Below, piece after piece: positions 15,957 through 25,561 of a DNA stretch of 35,246 nucleotides (its first letter is position 1; every line of letters starts with the position of its first letter). The DNA is from Mesobacillus subterraneus (GTDB lineage: Bacteria; Bacillota; Bacilli; Bacillales; Cytobacillaceae): positions 1-35,246 of the forward strand of contig NZ_JXIQ01000100.1 in NCBI RefSeq assembly GCF_000934845.1. The letters are read 5' to 3'. The notes beneath the pieces were generated by a model. The model searched no databases and was not told where the DNA came from. It worked only from the letters and a program-made list of their open reading frames with translations. The position numbers and the translations under genes were made by a program.

Positions 15957-16535
15957 ATGGCCGAAAAAAGGAAGGTTATTCTCATTACAGATGGTGATGA
16001 TTATGCACGGCGAGCTGTTGAGCAAGTAGCTGCCGATATTGACGGACGATGCATCTCTCTGTCACAAGGAAATCCATCCGTCCTTTCTGGCCCTCACCTC
16101 GTAAAGTTAATCAAAAAAGCCGTCAAGGACCCAGTACTGGTCATGTTTGATGATAGCGGCTATCTCGGAGAAGGAGCAGGAGAAAAGGCGCTTAAATATG
16201 TAGCAGAGCATGAGGACATCCAGGTGCTCGGTGTTCTCGCAGTAGCCTCGAAAACACATATGGAGGAATGGAGCCGAGTGGATTTCTGCATCGATCGGGA
16301 TGGGGAACTCACTCCCTTTGGGGTCGATAAACATGGACTTCCGGAATTGGAAATGGGCAGGATTAATGGAGATACAGTCTATTGTCTGGACAAGCTCACA
16401 GTCCCTTTGATCATCGGCATAGGCGATATCGGCAAAATGGCCAGGCGTGATCATTATAAAATAGGTTCCCCTATCACAAAGAAAGCAGTGGAAATCATCC
16501 TAGAAAGGAGCGGATTCTATGCCAAAGAAAAATGA
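15957..16535 (+). CDS. spoVAEa: Stage V sporulation protein AEa
   Basis: 192-residue soluble SpoVA protein without TM segments or signal peptide. Recognisable blocks are [14 protein letters not shown] at the N terminus, [37 protein letters not shown] and [12 protein letters not shown]. The reading frame is complete. The last 17 bp overlap the spoVAF start. Its exact biochemical role is not established. Confidence 0.92.
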   Translation: MAEKRKVILITDGDDYARRAVEQVAADIDGRCISLSQGNPSVLSGPHLVKLIKKAVKDPVLVMFDDSGYLGEGAGEKALKYVAEHEDIQVLGVLAVASKTHMEEWSRVDFCIDRDGELTPFGVDKHGLPELEMGRINGDTVYCLDKLTVPLIIGIGDIGKMARRDHYKIGSPITKKAVEIILERSGFYAKEK

Positions 16536-17997
16536 CAAGCACCCAATCCCGCTTTCGTTGGACGAAGCTGAACGATATATGAAAGAAAGGGTTGGACTCG
16601 GGACTAGCTTTGATCTGGGTGTCCGGAAGTTGAAGATTTTAAAAAGGAATGTTCACTTATACTATGTTAACGGATTGTGTGATACTAACTTTATTGTACA
16701 AATGCTTGAAGAGTTAGTGGATATTAATGACAATGAGAGGCTTTCTTCCCATTTACAGGCAATAGTTGAAAACAGAATTACCAATCAATCTGTTGAAAAA
16801 ATCAAAACAATGGATGAACTCGTCGATCAGGTCCTTACCGGTCTTATTGTAATTATCGTTGAAGGGGAAGCAACCGGATTGGTCGTGGATGTCAGAAGTT
16901 ATCCGGGTAGACAGCCACAAGAACCAGATACAGAAAAGGTAGTTCGCGGGTCGCGTGATGGTTTTGTTGAAAATATCATCGTTAATACGGCGTTAACCCG
17001 ACGAAGGATCAGAGATGAAAACCTTCGTTTCGAGATGATGAAGATTGGCGAAAGGTCTAAGGCGGATGTTGCCTTGGGATATATTAAAGATATTGCCAAT
17101 CCGGGAATGATTGATGCGATTAAAAAAGAACTAAATACGATTAAAATCGATGGGATTACGATGGCTGATAAAACAATTGAAGAATTCCTTGTAAAGCAAG
17201 GCTATAATCCTTATCCGCTCGTCAGGTATACAGAAAGAGCCGATGTCGCCGCTACCCATTTGCTCGAAGGACATATTCTTATTTATGTCGACACTTCCCC
17301 AAGTGTCATCATCACGCCAACAACTTATTTTCATCATCTTCAACATGCCGAAGAGTACCGACAATCACCGGCAGTCGGTACAATGGTACGATGGGTGAGA
17401 TTCCTGGGCGTCCTTCTCTCGATTCTCCTTTTGCCATTATGGTATCTATTCGTCCAGAATCCTGACTTGCTGCCAAAAGAAATATCTTTCATTGGACCTA
17501 ATGAAGATTCCAATATACCAGTCTTCCTGCAGATCATGATGGCGGATATCGGCATTGAATTTCTGAGAATGGCTGCCATCCATACGCCGACACCACTTTC
17601 TACAGCAATGGGTTTAATCGCTGCCGTCCTGATTGGACAGATTGCCATTGATGTCGGTATGTTTGTACCCGAAGTAATCCTTTATGTAGCTGTAGCTTCA
17701 ATAGGTACTTATGCCACACCTAGTTATGAACTGAGTGTTGCGAACAAGATAGGACGAGTATTCCTGCTGATCGTCACAGCCATATTCCATGTTCCAGGTT
17801 TTATGATAGGCACAACAGTTTGGCTCTTATTTTTAGCCCATATAAAATCGTTGAACACTCCTTACTTGTGGCCATTTATCCCTTTCCATCCAATGGCTTT
17901 TATGCAAATAATGATCAGAAGGGCCGTTCCTGGCTCAAAAATCCGTCCTAGTATTGTTCATGCGAGAAATCGCTACAAACAGCCTACGAACTCTTGA
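16519..17997 (+). CDS. spoVAF: Stage V sporulation protein AF (GerA-family)
   Basis: 492-residue membrane protein related to the A subunits of germinant receptors (GerAA family). A long N-terminal cytosolic part (1-~290) carries [19 protein letters not shown] and [10 protein letters not shown], then about five TM segments (about 290-470), including the [18 protein letters not shown] block. In B. subtilis SpoVAF acts with a partner protein to accelerate germination. ATG 16519 has aaaggag 9 nt upstream and sits within spoVAEa. Last gene of the operon, followed by a terminator. Confidence 0.94.
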   Translation: MPKKNDKHPIPLSLDEAERYMKERVGLGTSFDLGVRKLKILKRNVHLYYVNGLCDTNFIVQMLEELVDINDNERLSSHLQAIVENRITNQSVEKIKTMDELVDQVLTGLIVIIVEGEATGLVVDVRSYPGRQPQEPDTEKVVRGSRDGFVENIIVNTALTRRRIRDENLRFEMMKIGERSKADVALGYIKDIANPGMIDAIKKELNTIKIDGITMADKTIEEFLVKQGYNPYPLVRYTERADVAATHLLEGHILIYVDTSPSVIITPTTYFHHLQHAEEYRQSPAVGTMVRWVRFLGVLLSILLLPLWYLFVQNPDLLPKEISFIGPNEDSNIPVFLQIMMADIGIEFLRMAAIHTPTPLSTAMGLIAAVLIGQIAIDVGMFVPEVILYVAVASIGTYATPSYELSVANKIGRVFLLIVTAIFHVPGFMIGTTVWLLFLAHIKSLNTPYLWPFIPFHPMAFMQIMIRRAVPGSKIRPSIVHARNRYKQPTNS

Positions 17998-18072
17998 CTG
18001 GACGATTGCGCGTTGCCGTTAATTATGATAAAGTGTTTTTAATTTACGAAAGAAATAAAGGGAAAAACAAAT

Positions 18073-18101
18073 AGACAGTTCATCAACTGAGCTGTCTTTT
18101 T
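18073..18101 (+). terminator. Terminator after spoVAF
   Basis: AGACAGTTCA (18073-18082), loop TCAAC, TGAGCTGTCT (18088-18097) form a 10-bp stem with one G-T pair, followed by a short T run. Confidence 0.8.
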
Positions 18102-18159
18102 GGTACTAAAGGAATGAAAAGCGTTTAGGATCAATTTCGGCATGAGATGAGGAGATAAA

Positions 18160-19479
18160 ATGCAATTTCATGGAACGGCAAAAACGAACAAACTGGGACA
18201 TTTGGAGATTGGCGGTGTGGATACAGTTCAATTGGCTGAAAAATATGGAACTCCGCTTTATATTTATGATGTAGCTTTGATCAGAGATCGCGCAAGAGCT
18301 TTTAAAAGAACTTTTGAGAATGCGGGCATAACAGCACAAGTAGCATATGCGAGCAAAGCTTTTTCAACAGTGGCGATGGTGCAATTGGCTGCAGAAGAAC
18401 ATCTCTCTCTTGATGTCGTTTCAGGCGGGGAATTGTATACTGCGCTAACAGCTGGATTTCCGATGGAGAAAATTCATTTTCATGGAAATAATAAAAGCTA
18501 TGAAGAGCTGGTCATGGCGATCGAGCACAATATTGGCTGCATAGTGGTCGACAATTTTTATGAGCTTGAGATGCTGAAGGAAGTTTGTAAGGAAAAGAAC
18601 AAGACTACCAAAATTTTATTACGAGTGACACCAGGAATAGAAGCACATACTCACGACTATATTTTAACAGGCCAGGAAGATTCTAAATTCGGCTTTGATT
18701 TACAGAATGGACAGGCTGACGAGGCGATGCGCCTTGCTCTTGAAGCAAACCTGATGGAGGTGCTTGGATTGCATTGCCATATAGGTTCCCAAATATTTGA
18801 AACAACAGGATTCATTCTTGCTACTCAAAAAATCTTCGAAAAGTTGCAGCAATGGAAAAAAGATATGTCTTTCGAATCCACTGTCTTAAATCTTGGCGGT
18901 GGATTTGGGATCCGGTATACGGATGAAGATGACCCGATTCCAGCAGCACAATATGTAGAAGAAATCATTGCCGAGGTGAAAAAGCAGGCTTCCCTTTATT
19001 CAATGAAGCTGCCGGAAATCTGGATTGAGCCAGGACGCTCCCTTGTTGGAGATGCTGGAACCACCCTTTACCGAATAGGCTCAAGCAAAGATATTCCGAA
19101 TGTTCGCAAGTATGTCGCGATCGATGGCGGAATGAGTGACAATATTCGTCCGGCATTGTATCAAGCCAAATACGAGGCTGTGCTTGCAAATAGAGTGCTG
19201 GACCAACCTGAGGAGACAGTTTCCATTGCCGGAAAATGCTGTGAATCAGGGGATATGCTCATCTGGGATCTTCCGCTTCCAAAGTCTGGTAGTCAAGATG
19301 TTTTAGCTGTTTTTTGTACGGGAGCATATGGCTATTCCATGTCAAACAATTATAACCGAATCCCAAGACCTGCAGTCGTATTTCTCGAGGATTCAAAAGA
19401 GACCCTTATTGTCCGCCGCGAAACATATGAGGATATGGTAAAATTAGATCTTCCGCTTAAAGAAAAGGTCAAAAGCTAA
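18160..19479 (+). CDS. lysA: Diaminopimelate decarboxylase
   Basis: Last step of lysine synthesis: PLP-dependent decarboxylation of meso-diaminopimelate. 439 residues. PLP lysine Lys66 in VAYASKAFST; glycine-rich phosphate site LGGGFGIRY; substrate and dimer-interface blocks EPGRSLVG, CCESGD and GAYGYSMSNNYN all present. gaggagataaa precedes the ATG. It follows spoVAF as in B. subtilis and is flanked by terminators on both sides, so monocistronic. No lysine riboswitch fits in the 60-bp leader. Confidence 0.96.
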   Translation: MQFHGTAKTNKLGHLEIGGVDTVQLAEKYGTPLYIYDVALIRDRARAFKRTFENAGITAQVAYASKAFSTVAMVQLAAEEHLSLDVVSGGELYTALTAGFPMEKIHFHGNNKSYEELVMAIEHNIGCIVVDNFYELEMLKEVCKEKNKTTKILLRVTPGIEAHTHDYILTGQEDSKFGFDLQNGQADEAMRLALEANLMEVLGLHCHIGSQIFETTGFILATQKIFEKLQQWKKDMSFESTVLNLGGGFGIRYTDEDDPIPAAQYVEEIIAEVKKQASLYSMKLPEIWIEPGRSLVGDAGTTLYRIGSSKDIPNVRKYVAIDGGMSDNIRPALYQAKYEAVLANRVLDQPEETVSIAGKCCESGDMLIWDLPLPKSGSQDVLAVFCTGAYGYSMSNNYNRIPRPAVVFLEDSKETLIVRRETYEDMVKLDLPLKEKVKS

Positions 19480-19505
19480 AAAAGCTGCATTTCGCAGCTT
19501 TTTTA
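19478..19505 (+). terminator. Terminator after lysA
   Basis: AAAAAAGCTGC, loop ATTTC, GCAGCTTTTTT; a perfect stem immediately after the lysA stop. Confidence 0.9.
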
Positions 19506-19550
19506 GCTTTCCATTAGCTGTTTTAGAAAGAAACAGATTGGAGGTTCTAG

Positions 19551-19646
19551 ATGAAAAAAAATAACTGGCTGTTATTTCTGTTGATTCTATTATTATCTAT
19601 TGGCTGGGGAGCCTATTACTGGTTTTTTATTGTGCCAGGGCAATAG
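19551..19646 (+). CDS. 31-residue single-pass membrane peptide
   Basis: Not recognised. A short ORF with a good ribosome binding site (ggaggttctag then ATG). The peptide begins MKKNNWLLFLLILLL, has one hydrophobic helix (about residues 6-28) and ends in IVPGQ. It is isolated between the lysA terminator and ribT. The design (basic start, one TM, almost no tail) is common among small Bacillaceae membrane peptides, several of them sporulation-linked, but no function can be assigned. Confidence 0.6.
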   Translation: MKKNNWLLFLLILLLSIGWGAYYWFFIVPGQ

Positions 19647-19663
19647 GTGAGAAAAAATTTGAA

Positions 19664-20244
<581 letters not shown>

Positions 20245-20272
20245 ATCCCTGCCTTTTCTTTTTTTAGAGACA

Positions 20273-20797
20273 TTACCTGTTCTTTCTTGCTTCTAAAGCC
20301 ATTATTCGTTCGGATATTATTTCGCTTCGATCCCTTGCTGAATGCCTGTGGATCAAGTCGAGATTGTCCATTTCGCTAGTTTTTCCCCAGGTGAAGCCAT
20401 TTTGTTTGCATTCTTCAAGGCAAAGTTTTTTCAGTTCGGCGTCAATTATCGGCAATTGGAAACTAGTATATGGTATCTTGTTGAGTATCCTATTTTTTCT
20501 TTTCCCGAGAGTTACGTTCAATCGTTCAGGATCGATTCCTAACAGGCGGATAGCCGTCCTGTCTGCAGAAAAAATTTCCATTGCCTTATTTAAAGTTCTT
20601 AATGCCCCTGAAAAGTTTTTCCGGCGATGGTGATAAGTGGATACAGCCAGCAATATCAATGCAACCCAGATCGATCTTTTATTGTTGGTGTCTGTAGCTT
20701 TCCAATATTCCTCCAAAATTTCATGGCATTCAAAGTAATCCCTGTCGCCATGGAAATGGACGAGATATTGTATATAGGATGCTGGATACTTAGTCAT
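20273..20797 (-). CDS. ypuF: YpuF-like DUF309 protein
   Basis: 174 residues. DUF309 core: FHGDRDYFECHEILEEYWK at residues 14-32, containing the conserved HExxE-like motif, and ALILLAVSTYHHRRKN. An all-helical fold with possible metal binding; function unknown. Start ATG 20797 is preceded by ggggggatttc. It lies upstream of scpA as in B. subtilis, but here on the opposite strand to scpA and ribT and convergent with ribT. Confidence 0.82.
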   Translation of the reverse strand: MTKYPASYIQYLVHFHGDRDYFECHEILEEYWKATDTNNKRSIWVALILLAVSTYHHRRKNFSGALRTLNKAMEIFSADRTAIRLLGIDPERLNVTLGKRKNRILNKIPYTSFQLPIIDAELKKLCLEECKQNGFTWGKTSEMDNLDLIHRHSARDRSEIISERIMALEARKNR

Positions 20798-20870
20798 GAA
20801 ATCCCCCCAATCATTAACAATAGCTTAGCATAATTCTCCCTGTTCGTAGCATCAAAAAGCAATGAAGGTA

Positions 20871-20898
20871 GGAAAACGCCCGGCAACTGCCGGACGTT
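20871..20898 (-). terminator. Terminator of the minus-strand YjcZ-type gene
   Basis: AACGCCCGGC (20875... plus strand) and GCCGGACGTT (20889-20898) pair with one mismatch; AAAA at 20873-20876 gives the U tract on the minus strand. A second, shorter hairpin, GGCGC-TT-GCGC with flanking A4/T5, lies at 20912-20931 and may work in both directions. Confidence 0.55.
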
Positions 20899-20938
20899 CC
20901 CTGGGCTGTTCAAAAGGCGCTTGCGCTTTTTGTTCTTC

Positions 20939-21034
20939 TTATAACCAAGCTGCTCCGACGATGATCAGCAATATGAAAAGCACGACAATTAAAGCAAATC
21001 CCGCTCCGTAGCCATAGCCTTTACCTTCAGACAT
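20939..21034 (-). CDS. YjcZ-family small sporulation peptide
   Basis: 31 residues beginning [17 protein letters not shown] and ending AAWL: a Gly/Tyr-rich head and a single hydrophobic helix with the [15 protein letters not shown] pattern of YjcZ-family sporulation peptides. Ribosome binding site aggagg 8 nt upstream. A SigK-like promoter precedes it. Function of the family is largely unknown, with some members in the spore coat. It has its own terminator. Confidence 0.85.
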   Translation of the reverse strand: MSEGKGYGYGAGFALIVVLFILLIIVGAAWL

Positions 21035-21076
21035 GTAAAATACCTCCTAATAGTGAAATAGCCTACTATACATTTT

Positions 21077-21105
21077 TAGCGTATGCAGCATCAAAGAAAA
21101 TGGTT
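21077..21105 (-). promoter_or_regulatory. Candidate SigK promoter of the YjcZ-type gene
   Basis: On the minus strand CATACGCTA (21085-21077) fits the SigK -10 CATAnnnTA, with AACC (21105-21102) 16 bp upstream fitting the -35 AC core. It is also close to a SigE -10. The position, about 43 bp before the start codon, is reasonable. Confidence 0.45.
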
Positions 21106-21223
21106 TGGGCGTTTGAGGATTTCTTCCTGTAGTTTCTCTAACTTTAGGATGGATAACAGGTGGTGAATCTACTATACTTATAAAATGATGGGCAGTTCAA
21201 ATTAGGGATATTGGTGAGAAATG

Positions 21224-21967
21224 ATGCAATATAACGTAAAAATAGAGGCCTTTGAAGGTCCGTTGGATTTACTTCTGCACTTGATCCAAACTTTGGAAAT
21301 TGATATTTACGATATCCCGGTAGCAGAAATCATAGAACAATATATGAGGTATATTCATGCGATGAAGGAATTGCAGTTGGATGTCGCGAGTGAGTATCTG
21401 GTAATGGCAGCAACGCTTTTAGCAATCAAAAGCAAAATGCTGCTTCCAAATCATGAAGAGGAACTAGACGAGGAATTTGAATTCGGTGAGGAAGAAGATC
21501 CTCGAAACGAGCTTGTCGAGAAATTGATTGAATATAAAAAGTTCAAAGAGGCTGCCAGTGAGTTAAAGTCGCTTGAAGAGGAAAGAGGACTCATGTATAC
21601 GAAACCTCCATGTGATCTATCTGAGTATGCTAAGGATAGCAGGAACGAAAACGTCGATCTTGAGGTCTCTTTGTATGATATGTTAAGTGCTTTTCAAAAG
21701 CTATTAAGGAGGAAAAAGCTTCAAAGACCGATGTCCACCAAGATCATGCGGCAGGAAATAACGATTGAAAAAAGAATGATCGAGATTTTGGCATTTTTGA
21801 AAGAAAATGGAACGAAGAAAAAATTCAATGAGTTATTCCCTGAACCCGATCGGGAGCATATTGTCGTTACCTTCCTGGCAATCCTTGAGTTGATCAAACG
21901 AAGAGAAATCGATGTGGAGCAGGAGCAAAACTTTGCTGAAATTTATATGACAGCCAGAAAGGAGTAA
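21224..21967 (+). CDS. scpA: Segregation and condensation protein A (kleisin)
   Basis: Kleisin subunit that bridges the SMC dimer in the chromosome condensin complex. 247 residues: the N-terminal SMC-neck-binding domain begins [18 protein letters not shown], followed by an acidic linker ([17 protein letters not shown], about 79-95), and the C-terminal winged helix binding the SMC head. ATG 21224 gives 5-nt spacing from ggtgag; ATG 21221 is adjacent. scpB follows 4 bp after the stop, the usual operon. Confidence 0.95.
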   Translation: MQYNVKIEAFEGPLDLLLHLIQTLEIDIYDIPVAEIIEQYMRYIHAMKELQLDVASEYLVMAATLLAIKSKMLLPNHEEELDEEFEFGEEEDPRNELVEKLIEYKKFKEAASELKSLEEERGLMYTKPPCDLSEYAKDSRNENVDLEVSLYDMLSAFQKLLRRKKLQRPMSTKIMRQEITIEKRMIEILAFLKENGTKKKFNELFPEPDREHIVVTFLAILELIKRREIDVEQEQNFAEIYMTARKE

Positions 21968-21971
21968 TGCA

Positions 21972-22565
21972 TTGGAAATTGAAAAGTGGAAGGGAATACT
22001 GGAGAGTCTGTTGTTTGCTGCTGGAGATGAAGGCTTAAGCCTAAAGCAAATTACTTCTGTGCTGGAGATCGAGGAAATCCAGGCCAATACAATCCTTGCC
22101 GAAATGCAGCGTGACTATGACCAGGATGAACATCGCGGTATTACTATTGTCCAACTCGCAGGAGTATATCAGCTTGCAACAAAGAAAGAACATGCTGAAT
22201 ATCTCAAAAAGTTAGTTGAATCACCAGGTACCGCACATTTATCCCAGGCAGCGCTAGAAACTCTAGCGATTGTTGCCTATAAACAGCCGATTACTCGCAC
22301 CGAAATTGAAGAAATTCGCGGAGTAAAAACCGAGAGGCCGCTTCATACGCTTTCTTCCCGCGCCCTGATCAAGGAAATTGGAAGAGCAGAAGGAACCGGA
22401 CGTGCCTTTTTGTATGGCACAACAAAGGAATTCCTCGATTACTTCGGTTTGAAAAACATAAACGAGCTTCCGCCTCTGCCAGAAAGTATGGAAGAAGATG
22501 ATTTGCAGGAGGATGCCGATCTGTTTTTCGAGAAAATCCAGGAAACAATGAAGATAGATGAATAG
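21972..22565 (+). CDS. scpB: Segregation and condensation protein B
   Basis: Kite subunit of the SMC-ScpAB condensin; dimerises and binds the ScpA linker. 197 residues, two winged-helix domains: [19 protein letters not shown] at the N terminus and [25 protein letters not shown] in the middle, the family hallmark. It has a TTG start with aaggag 7 nt upstream. Coupled to scpA. The C-terminal tail is acidic ([14 protein letters not shown]), as in relatives. Confidence 0.95.
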   Translation: MEIEKWKGILESLLFAAGDEGLSLKQITSVLEIEEIQANTILAEMQRDYDQDEHRGITIVQLAGVYQLATKKEHAEYLKKLVESPGTAHLSQAALETLAIVAYKQPITRTEIEEIRGVKTERPLHTLSSRALIKEIGRAEGTGRAFLYGTTKEFLDYFGLKNINELPPLPESMEEDDLQEDADLFFEKIQETMKIDE

Positions 22566-22693
22566 TATGTGCACAAAGTTTAGAAATTATGATAAAATCG
22601 AAATAATCATTCAGAAAGTGCAAACTGATCAGCCATTTATACGATTCTTGCTACATAAGGATGTAAGAATGAATGTCCGACGGGAGGTTAACC

Positions 22694-23128
22694 ATGCTTA
22701 TAAAGCAATGTGTTGGTTATGAGCTAGAAAAGGAACAATCGAACACTTCAGAGGATTTTTTCAACCGCAGCGAAGTCACCTTTGTAGAAGAAGGAAGAGA
22801 AAAAACTTTATACGTATTGTATGTAAGGTATTTCGATGAGCTGGTTGGAAGCATTCCTCCATTCACTGAAAACCCAGTTTTTAAAGCCAGTACGAAGGAA
22901 ATATATATGAAGGATCTGGTGGCACTGGCAGCACTTTTGAAGAATCCGGAGTACAGACACCGTAAAAGGGTATATATTAGTGAACAAAAATCGTTCGCAA
23001 ATCTTTTCAAAGGCCTTGATTTCAGTAAAATCCCTGGAATATATGAGGGCATTGAGCAAAAAGGCTCATATGAGGTTCGTTCTCCACTAGATTTTATTAT
23101 CCAGCCGGTGCATAAAAATGAAGTGTAA
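22694..23128 (+). CDS. Unrecognised 144-aa protein between scpB and ypuI
   Basis: I do not recognise this protein. It is soluble, mixed alpha/beta, with no signal peptide or TM segment; charged and aromatic-rich (VLYVRYFDEL, YMKDLVALAALLKNPEYRHRKRVYI). The frame is open from ATG 22673, but ATG 22694 has gggagg 7 nt upstream and is the better start. The neighbouring ypuI follows 69 bp downstream. B. subtilis, as I recall the region, has ypuI directly after scpB, so this is an extra gene here. Codon use resembles its neighbours, giving no sign of recent transfer. Confidence 0.75.
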   Translation: MLIKQCVGYELEKEQSNTSEDFFNRSEVTFVEEGREKTLYVLYVRYFDELVGSIPPFTENPVFKASTKEIYMKDLVALAALLKNPEYRHRKRVYISEQKSFANLFKGLDFSKIPGIYEGIEQKGSYEVRSPLDFIIQPVHKNEV

Positions 23129-23197
23129 TGAGAATTCTTGGGACGTCATTACCTTACCTATAAAAGATGCGGTAAAAAAAACAATGGGGGTGTCATT

Positions 23198-23686
23198 TTG
23201 AGCAATACAATCGTAAAAACGCAAATTGAAGACGTAAGTAAGTTCTTGACCACCACGGTCGTTACGCTCGAGAGCTTTCTAAACGGAACGACTTTAGAGG
23301 GGTTACACCAAGAACAGCCGGCAGAGGAGGAATACTATAAAACCATCCTCTCCAGTCTCCGAAAGCTTGCGGTTTATTGTGAAGAAGGGCTAGATGCCTG
23401 CAAGGTAATCCTGCAAGCCGAAGTTTTTTCCAAACCAGCAGCAGAAAAGACATTATACAGGATCTATTATCAGTGCATCGAAGAATTCTTTTCTCCAAAA
23501 AACGATGCCTGGTATGAAGATAGTCGATCCGCTTATACCGGCAAGAATGCCATCAAGTTCAGGGAGCCAGTCGCACCTGTGCTAAGCAACTTGCTCATCA
23601 GCCTGGAAAGCGGCTTCCAGGGAATCCGAGAAGAACTAGAATACTATGAAACAGATTACCGGACAAAAATGCTTCAATCAAGATAA
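23198..23686 (+). CDS. ypuI: YpuI-like protein (DUF3907)
   Basis: 162-residue soluble, helical protein of unknown function. Recognisable family blocks are VSKFLTTTVVTLESFLN, LSSLRKLAVYCEEGL, EKTLYRIYYQCIEEFFSPK and REELEYYETDYRTKM. TTG 23198 has gggggtg 5 nt upstream; the frame extends to ATG 23138, but that N terminus (HYLTYKRCGKKNN) does not look like the family. Terminator follows, so the scpAB to ypuI block ends here. Confidence 0.82.
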   Translation: MSNTIVKTQIEDVSKFLTTTVVTLESFLNGTTLEGLHQEQPAEEEYYKTILSSLRKLAVYCEEGLDACKVILQAEVFSKPAAEKTLYRIYYQCIEEFFSPKNDAWYEDSRSAYTGKNAIKFREPVAPVLSNLLISLESGFQGIREELEYYETDYRTKMLQSR

Positions 23687-23694
23687 TACCCCTC

Positions 23695-23726
23695 AAAGGA
23701 ACAGCCAACCCAGCTGTTCCTTTTTT
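23695..23726 (+). terminator. Terminator after ypuI
   Basis: AAAGGAACAGC (23695-23705) and GCTGTTCCTTT (23713-23723) form an 11-bp stem, 7-nt loop, then T run. Confidence 0.9.
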
Positions 23727-23773
23727 ATTTCCCAGATGTGGCAGAGTATGGGCTACACACGGTAAAACAGATG

Positions 23774-23801
23774 TCATAACATACCTTGTCCTGCATAAAC
23801 T
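23774..23801 (+). promoter_or_regulatory. Candidate SigE promoter of dacB
   Basis: TCATAAC (23774-23780), 13-bp spacer, CATAAACT (23794-23801), close to SigE KMATATT and CATACAnT. dacB is SigE-dependent in B. subtilis. Confidence 0.5.
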
Positions 23802-23835
23802 TGTACAAACTGCTAAAGGAGACGAGGGTCAATCA

Positions 23836-24975
23836 ATGAAAAGGATTTGGGTGAAACTAGTAGTGATCGTCACTTTGTTGATCTGCAGCATTCCCGGAAC
23901 AGTCCAGGCCTCTGTTTCCGTAAGTGCCCAGAGTGCTATTTTAGTGGAACAGGAATCAGGAAGAGTCTTATTCGAAAAAGATGCTCACAAGGTGAGCAGG
24001 ATTGCCAGTATTACAAAAATCATGACAGCAATTCTGGCGATCGAATCTGGGAAACTAGATGAAATGGTGAAAGTAAGTGATCAGGCAGTTCAGACGGAGG
24101 GATCGTCGATTTATTTAAAACCTGGTGAAAAAATCAGACTGGAAGACCTTGTGTATGGGCTGATGCTTAGATCAGGGAATGACGCGGCAGTCGCAATTGC
24201 GGAACATGTGGGAGGCAGCGTCGATGGGTTCGTATACATGATGAATGAGAAAGCACAGCAACTCGGGATGATTGATACTCATTTTGCCAATCCGCATGGT
24301 CTCGATGATCATGAAAACCATGTATCAACTGCTTATGATATGGCATTATTGACGCGTTATGCGATGAACAATGAAACATACAAGAAGATCACGGCAACAA
24401 AGGTTCACAGGGCTCCTAATCCAACAGAAACCTGGGATAGGGTATGGGAAAATAAGAACAGGCTCCTTACAGAAAAATACAAATATAGTACCGGAGGGAA
24501 AACTGGTTACACAAAAAGGGCGAATAGGACGCTAGTATCTACTGCAAAAAAGGGCGATTTCGCAATGATCGCCGTCACACTCAATGCCCCCGACGATTGG
24601 AACGACCATATTCAGATGTTTGAAACGACATATTCCGATTATGATATCGCAGAAATTCTTTCGAAAGGAAAAGTGGATGGAGTCAAGGACTCTGCCTTTA
24701 AAAATAAAGTTTATTTGGACCATTCCTTTGTTTATCCGTTAACTTCAGAAGAAGAAAAGCTAGTGAGGATAGAATATCAATTAAAAAAACCAGGACAGTC
24801 AAACCGCGCTTTGCCGAGTCAGCAGATTGTCGGCCGGGCTAATGTATACCTTAAAGATAAACAGATTGGCAGTTTGCCAGTGTATTACCAAAGGGCAGAA
24901 AAAGAGAACAAGTCTTTTTTTGATTTTTTTAAAGATATTTTCACCTTAATAGCCGGGGTCAAAGACCATGGTTAA
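23836..24975 (+). CDS. dacB: D-alanyl-D-alanine carboxypeptidase DacB (PBP5*)
   Basis: Sporulation carboxypeptidase controlling cross-linking of the spore cortex from the mother-cell side. 379 residues: signal peptide with cleavage probably after VQA (residue 25), active-site SITK Ser58-Lys61, SGN 113-115, KTG 222-224, then a C-terminal beta domain and a Phe-rich tail (FFDFFKDIF) that could anchor it to the membrane. Ribosome binding site aaaggaga is about 14 nt upstream, slightly far. It overlaps spmA by 8 bp; dacB-spmA-spmB is the known operon. Confidence 0.94.
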   Translation: MKRIWVKLVVIVTLLICSIPGTVQASVSVSAQSAILVEQESGRVLFEKDAHKVSRIASITKIMTAILAIESGKLDEMVKVSDQAVQTEGSSIYLKPGEKIRLEDLVYGLMLRSGNDAAVAIAEHVGGSVDGFVYMMNEKAQQLGMIDTHFANPHGLDDHENHVSTAYDMALLTRYAMNNETYKKITATKVHRAPNPTETWDRVWENKNRLLTEKYKYSTGGKTGYTKRANRTLVSTAKKGDFAMIAVTLNAPDDWNDHIQMFETTYSDYDIAEILSKGKVDGVKDSAFKNKVYLDHSFVYPLTSEEEKLVRIEYQLKKPGQSNRALPSQQIVGRANVYLKDKQIGSLPVYYQRAEKENKSFFDFFKDIFTLIAGVKDHG

Positions 24976-25555
24976 CTATATTTGGGCGGCAATGATTTTA
25001 ATCGGTTTTGGATTTGCGATGATCAATGGCACAATGACAGAGGTGAACGAAGCGGTCTTTTCAGGGGCAAAGGAGGCGGTAACGATCAGCATTGGCTTGA
25101 TCAGCATCCTTGTTTTCTGGTTAGGAATGATGAGGATCGCGGAGGATGCAGGATTATTGTCTAAACTCTCCAGCTTATTTAAGCCTTTCATCTCCAAGCT
25201 GTTTCCAGAAGTGCCTTCCAGTCATCCTGCCATGGGTTATATTTTGTCAAACATGATCGCAAACATGTTTGGACTTGGGAATGCAGCAACACCTCTAGGA
25301 ATCAAAGCAATGGAAGAACTGAAAGACTTGAATGGAGGAAAAAACGAAGTCAGTCGTTCCATGATCACCTTCCTCGCGATAAATACCGCAAGTATCACGT
25401 TCATCCCGACAACAGTTATTTCTATCAGGATGAATTATCATTCCGAAAATCCAACTGAAATCGTTGGGCCGACCCTTGTGGCAACCGCAGTTTCAGCAGT
25501 TGCAGCGGTGCTGATTGATAAATTTTTTCACTATAGACGAAGCAAAAAGGGGTAA
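24968..25555 (+). CDS. spmA: Spore maturation protein A
   Basis: Membrane protein needed for full dehydration of the spore core, with SpmB. 195 residues, a nucleoside-recognition (Gate) domain with about five TM segments; the conserved block MIANMFGLGNAATPLGIKAM is near residues 97-116 and NTASITFIPTT near 139-149. Start overlaps dacB. Transport substrate is unknown. Confidence 0.94.
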   Translation: MVNYIWAAMILIGFGFAMINGTMTEVNEAVFSGAKEAVTISIGLISILVFWLGMMRIAEDAGLLSKLSSLFKPFISKLFPEVPSSHPAMGYILSNMIANMFGLGNAATPLGIKAMEELKDLNGGKNEVSRSMITFLAINTASITFIPTTVISIRMNYHSENPTEIVGPTLVATAVSAVAAVLIDKFFHYRRSKKG

Positions 25556-25561
25556 ATTAAA

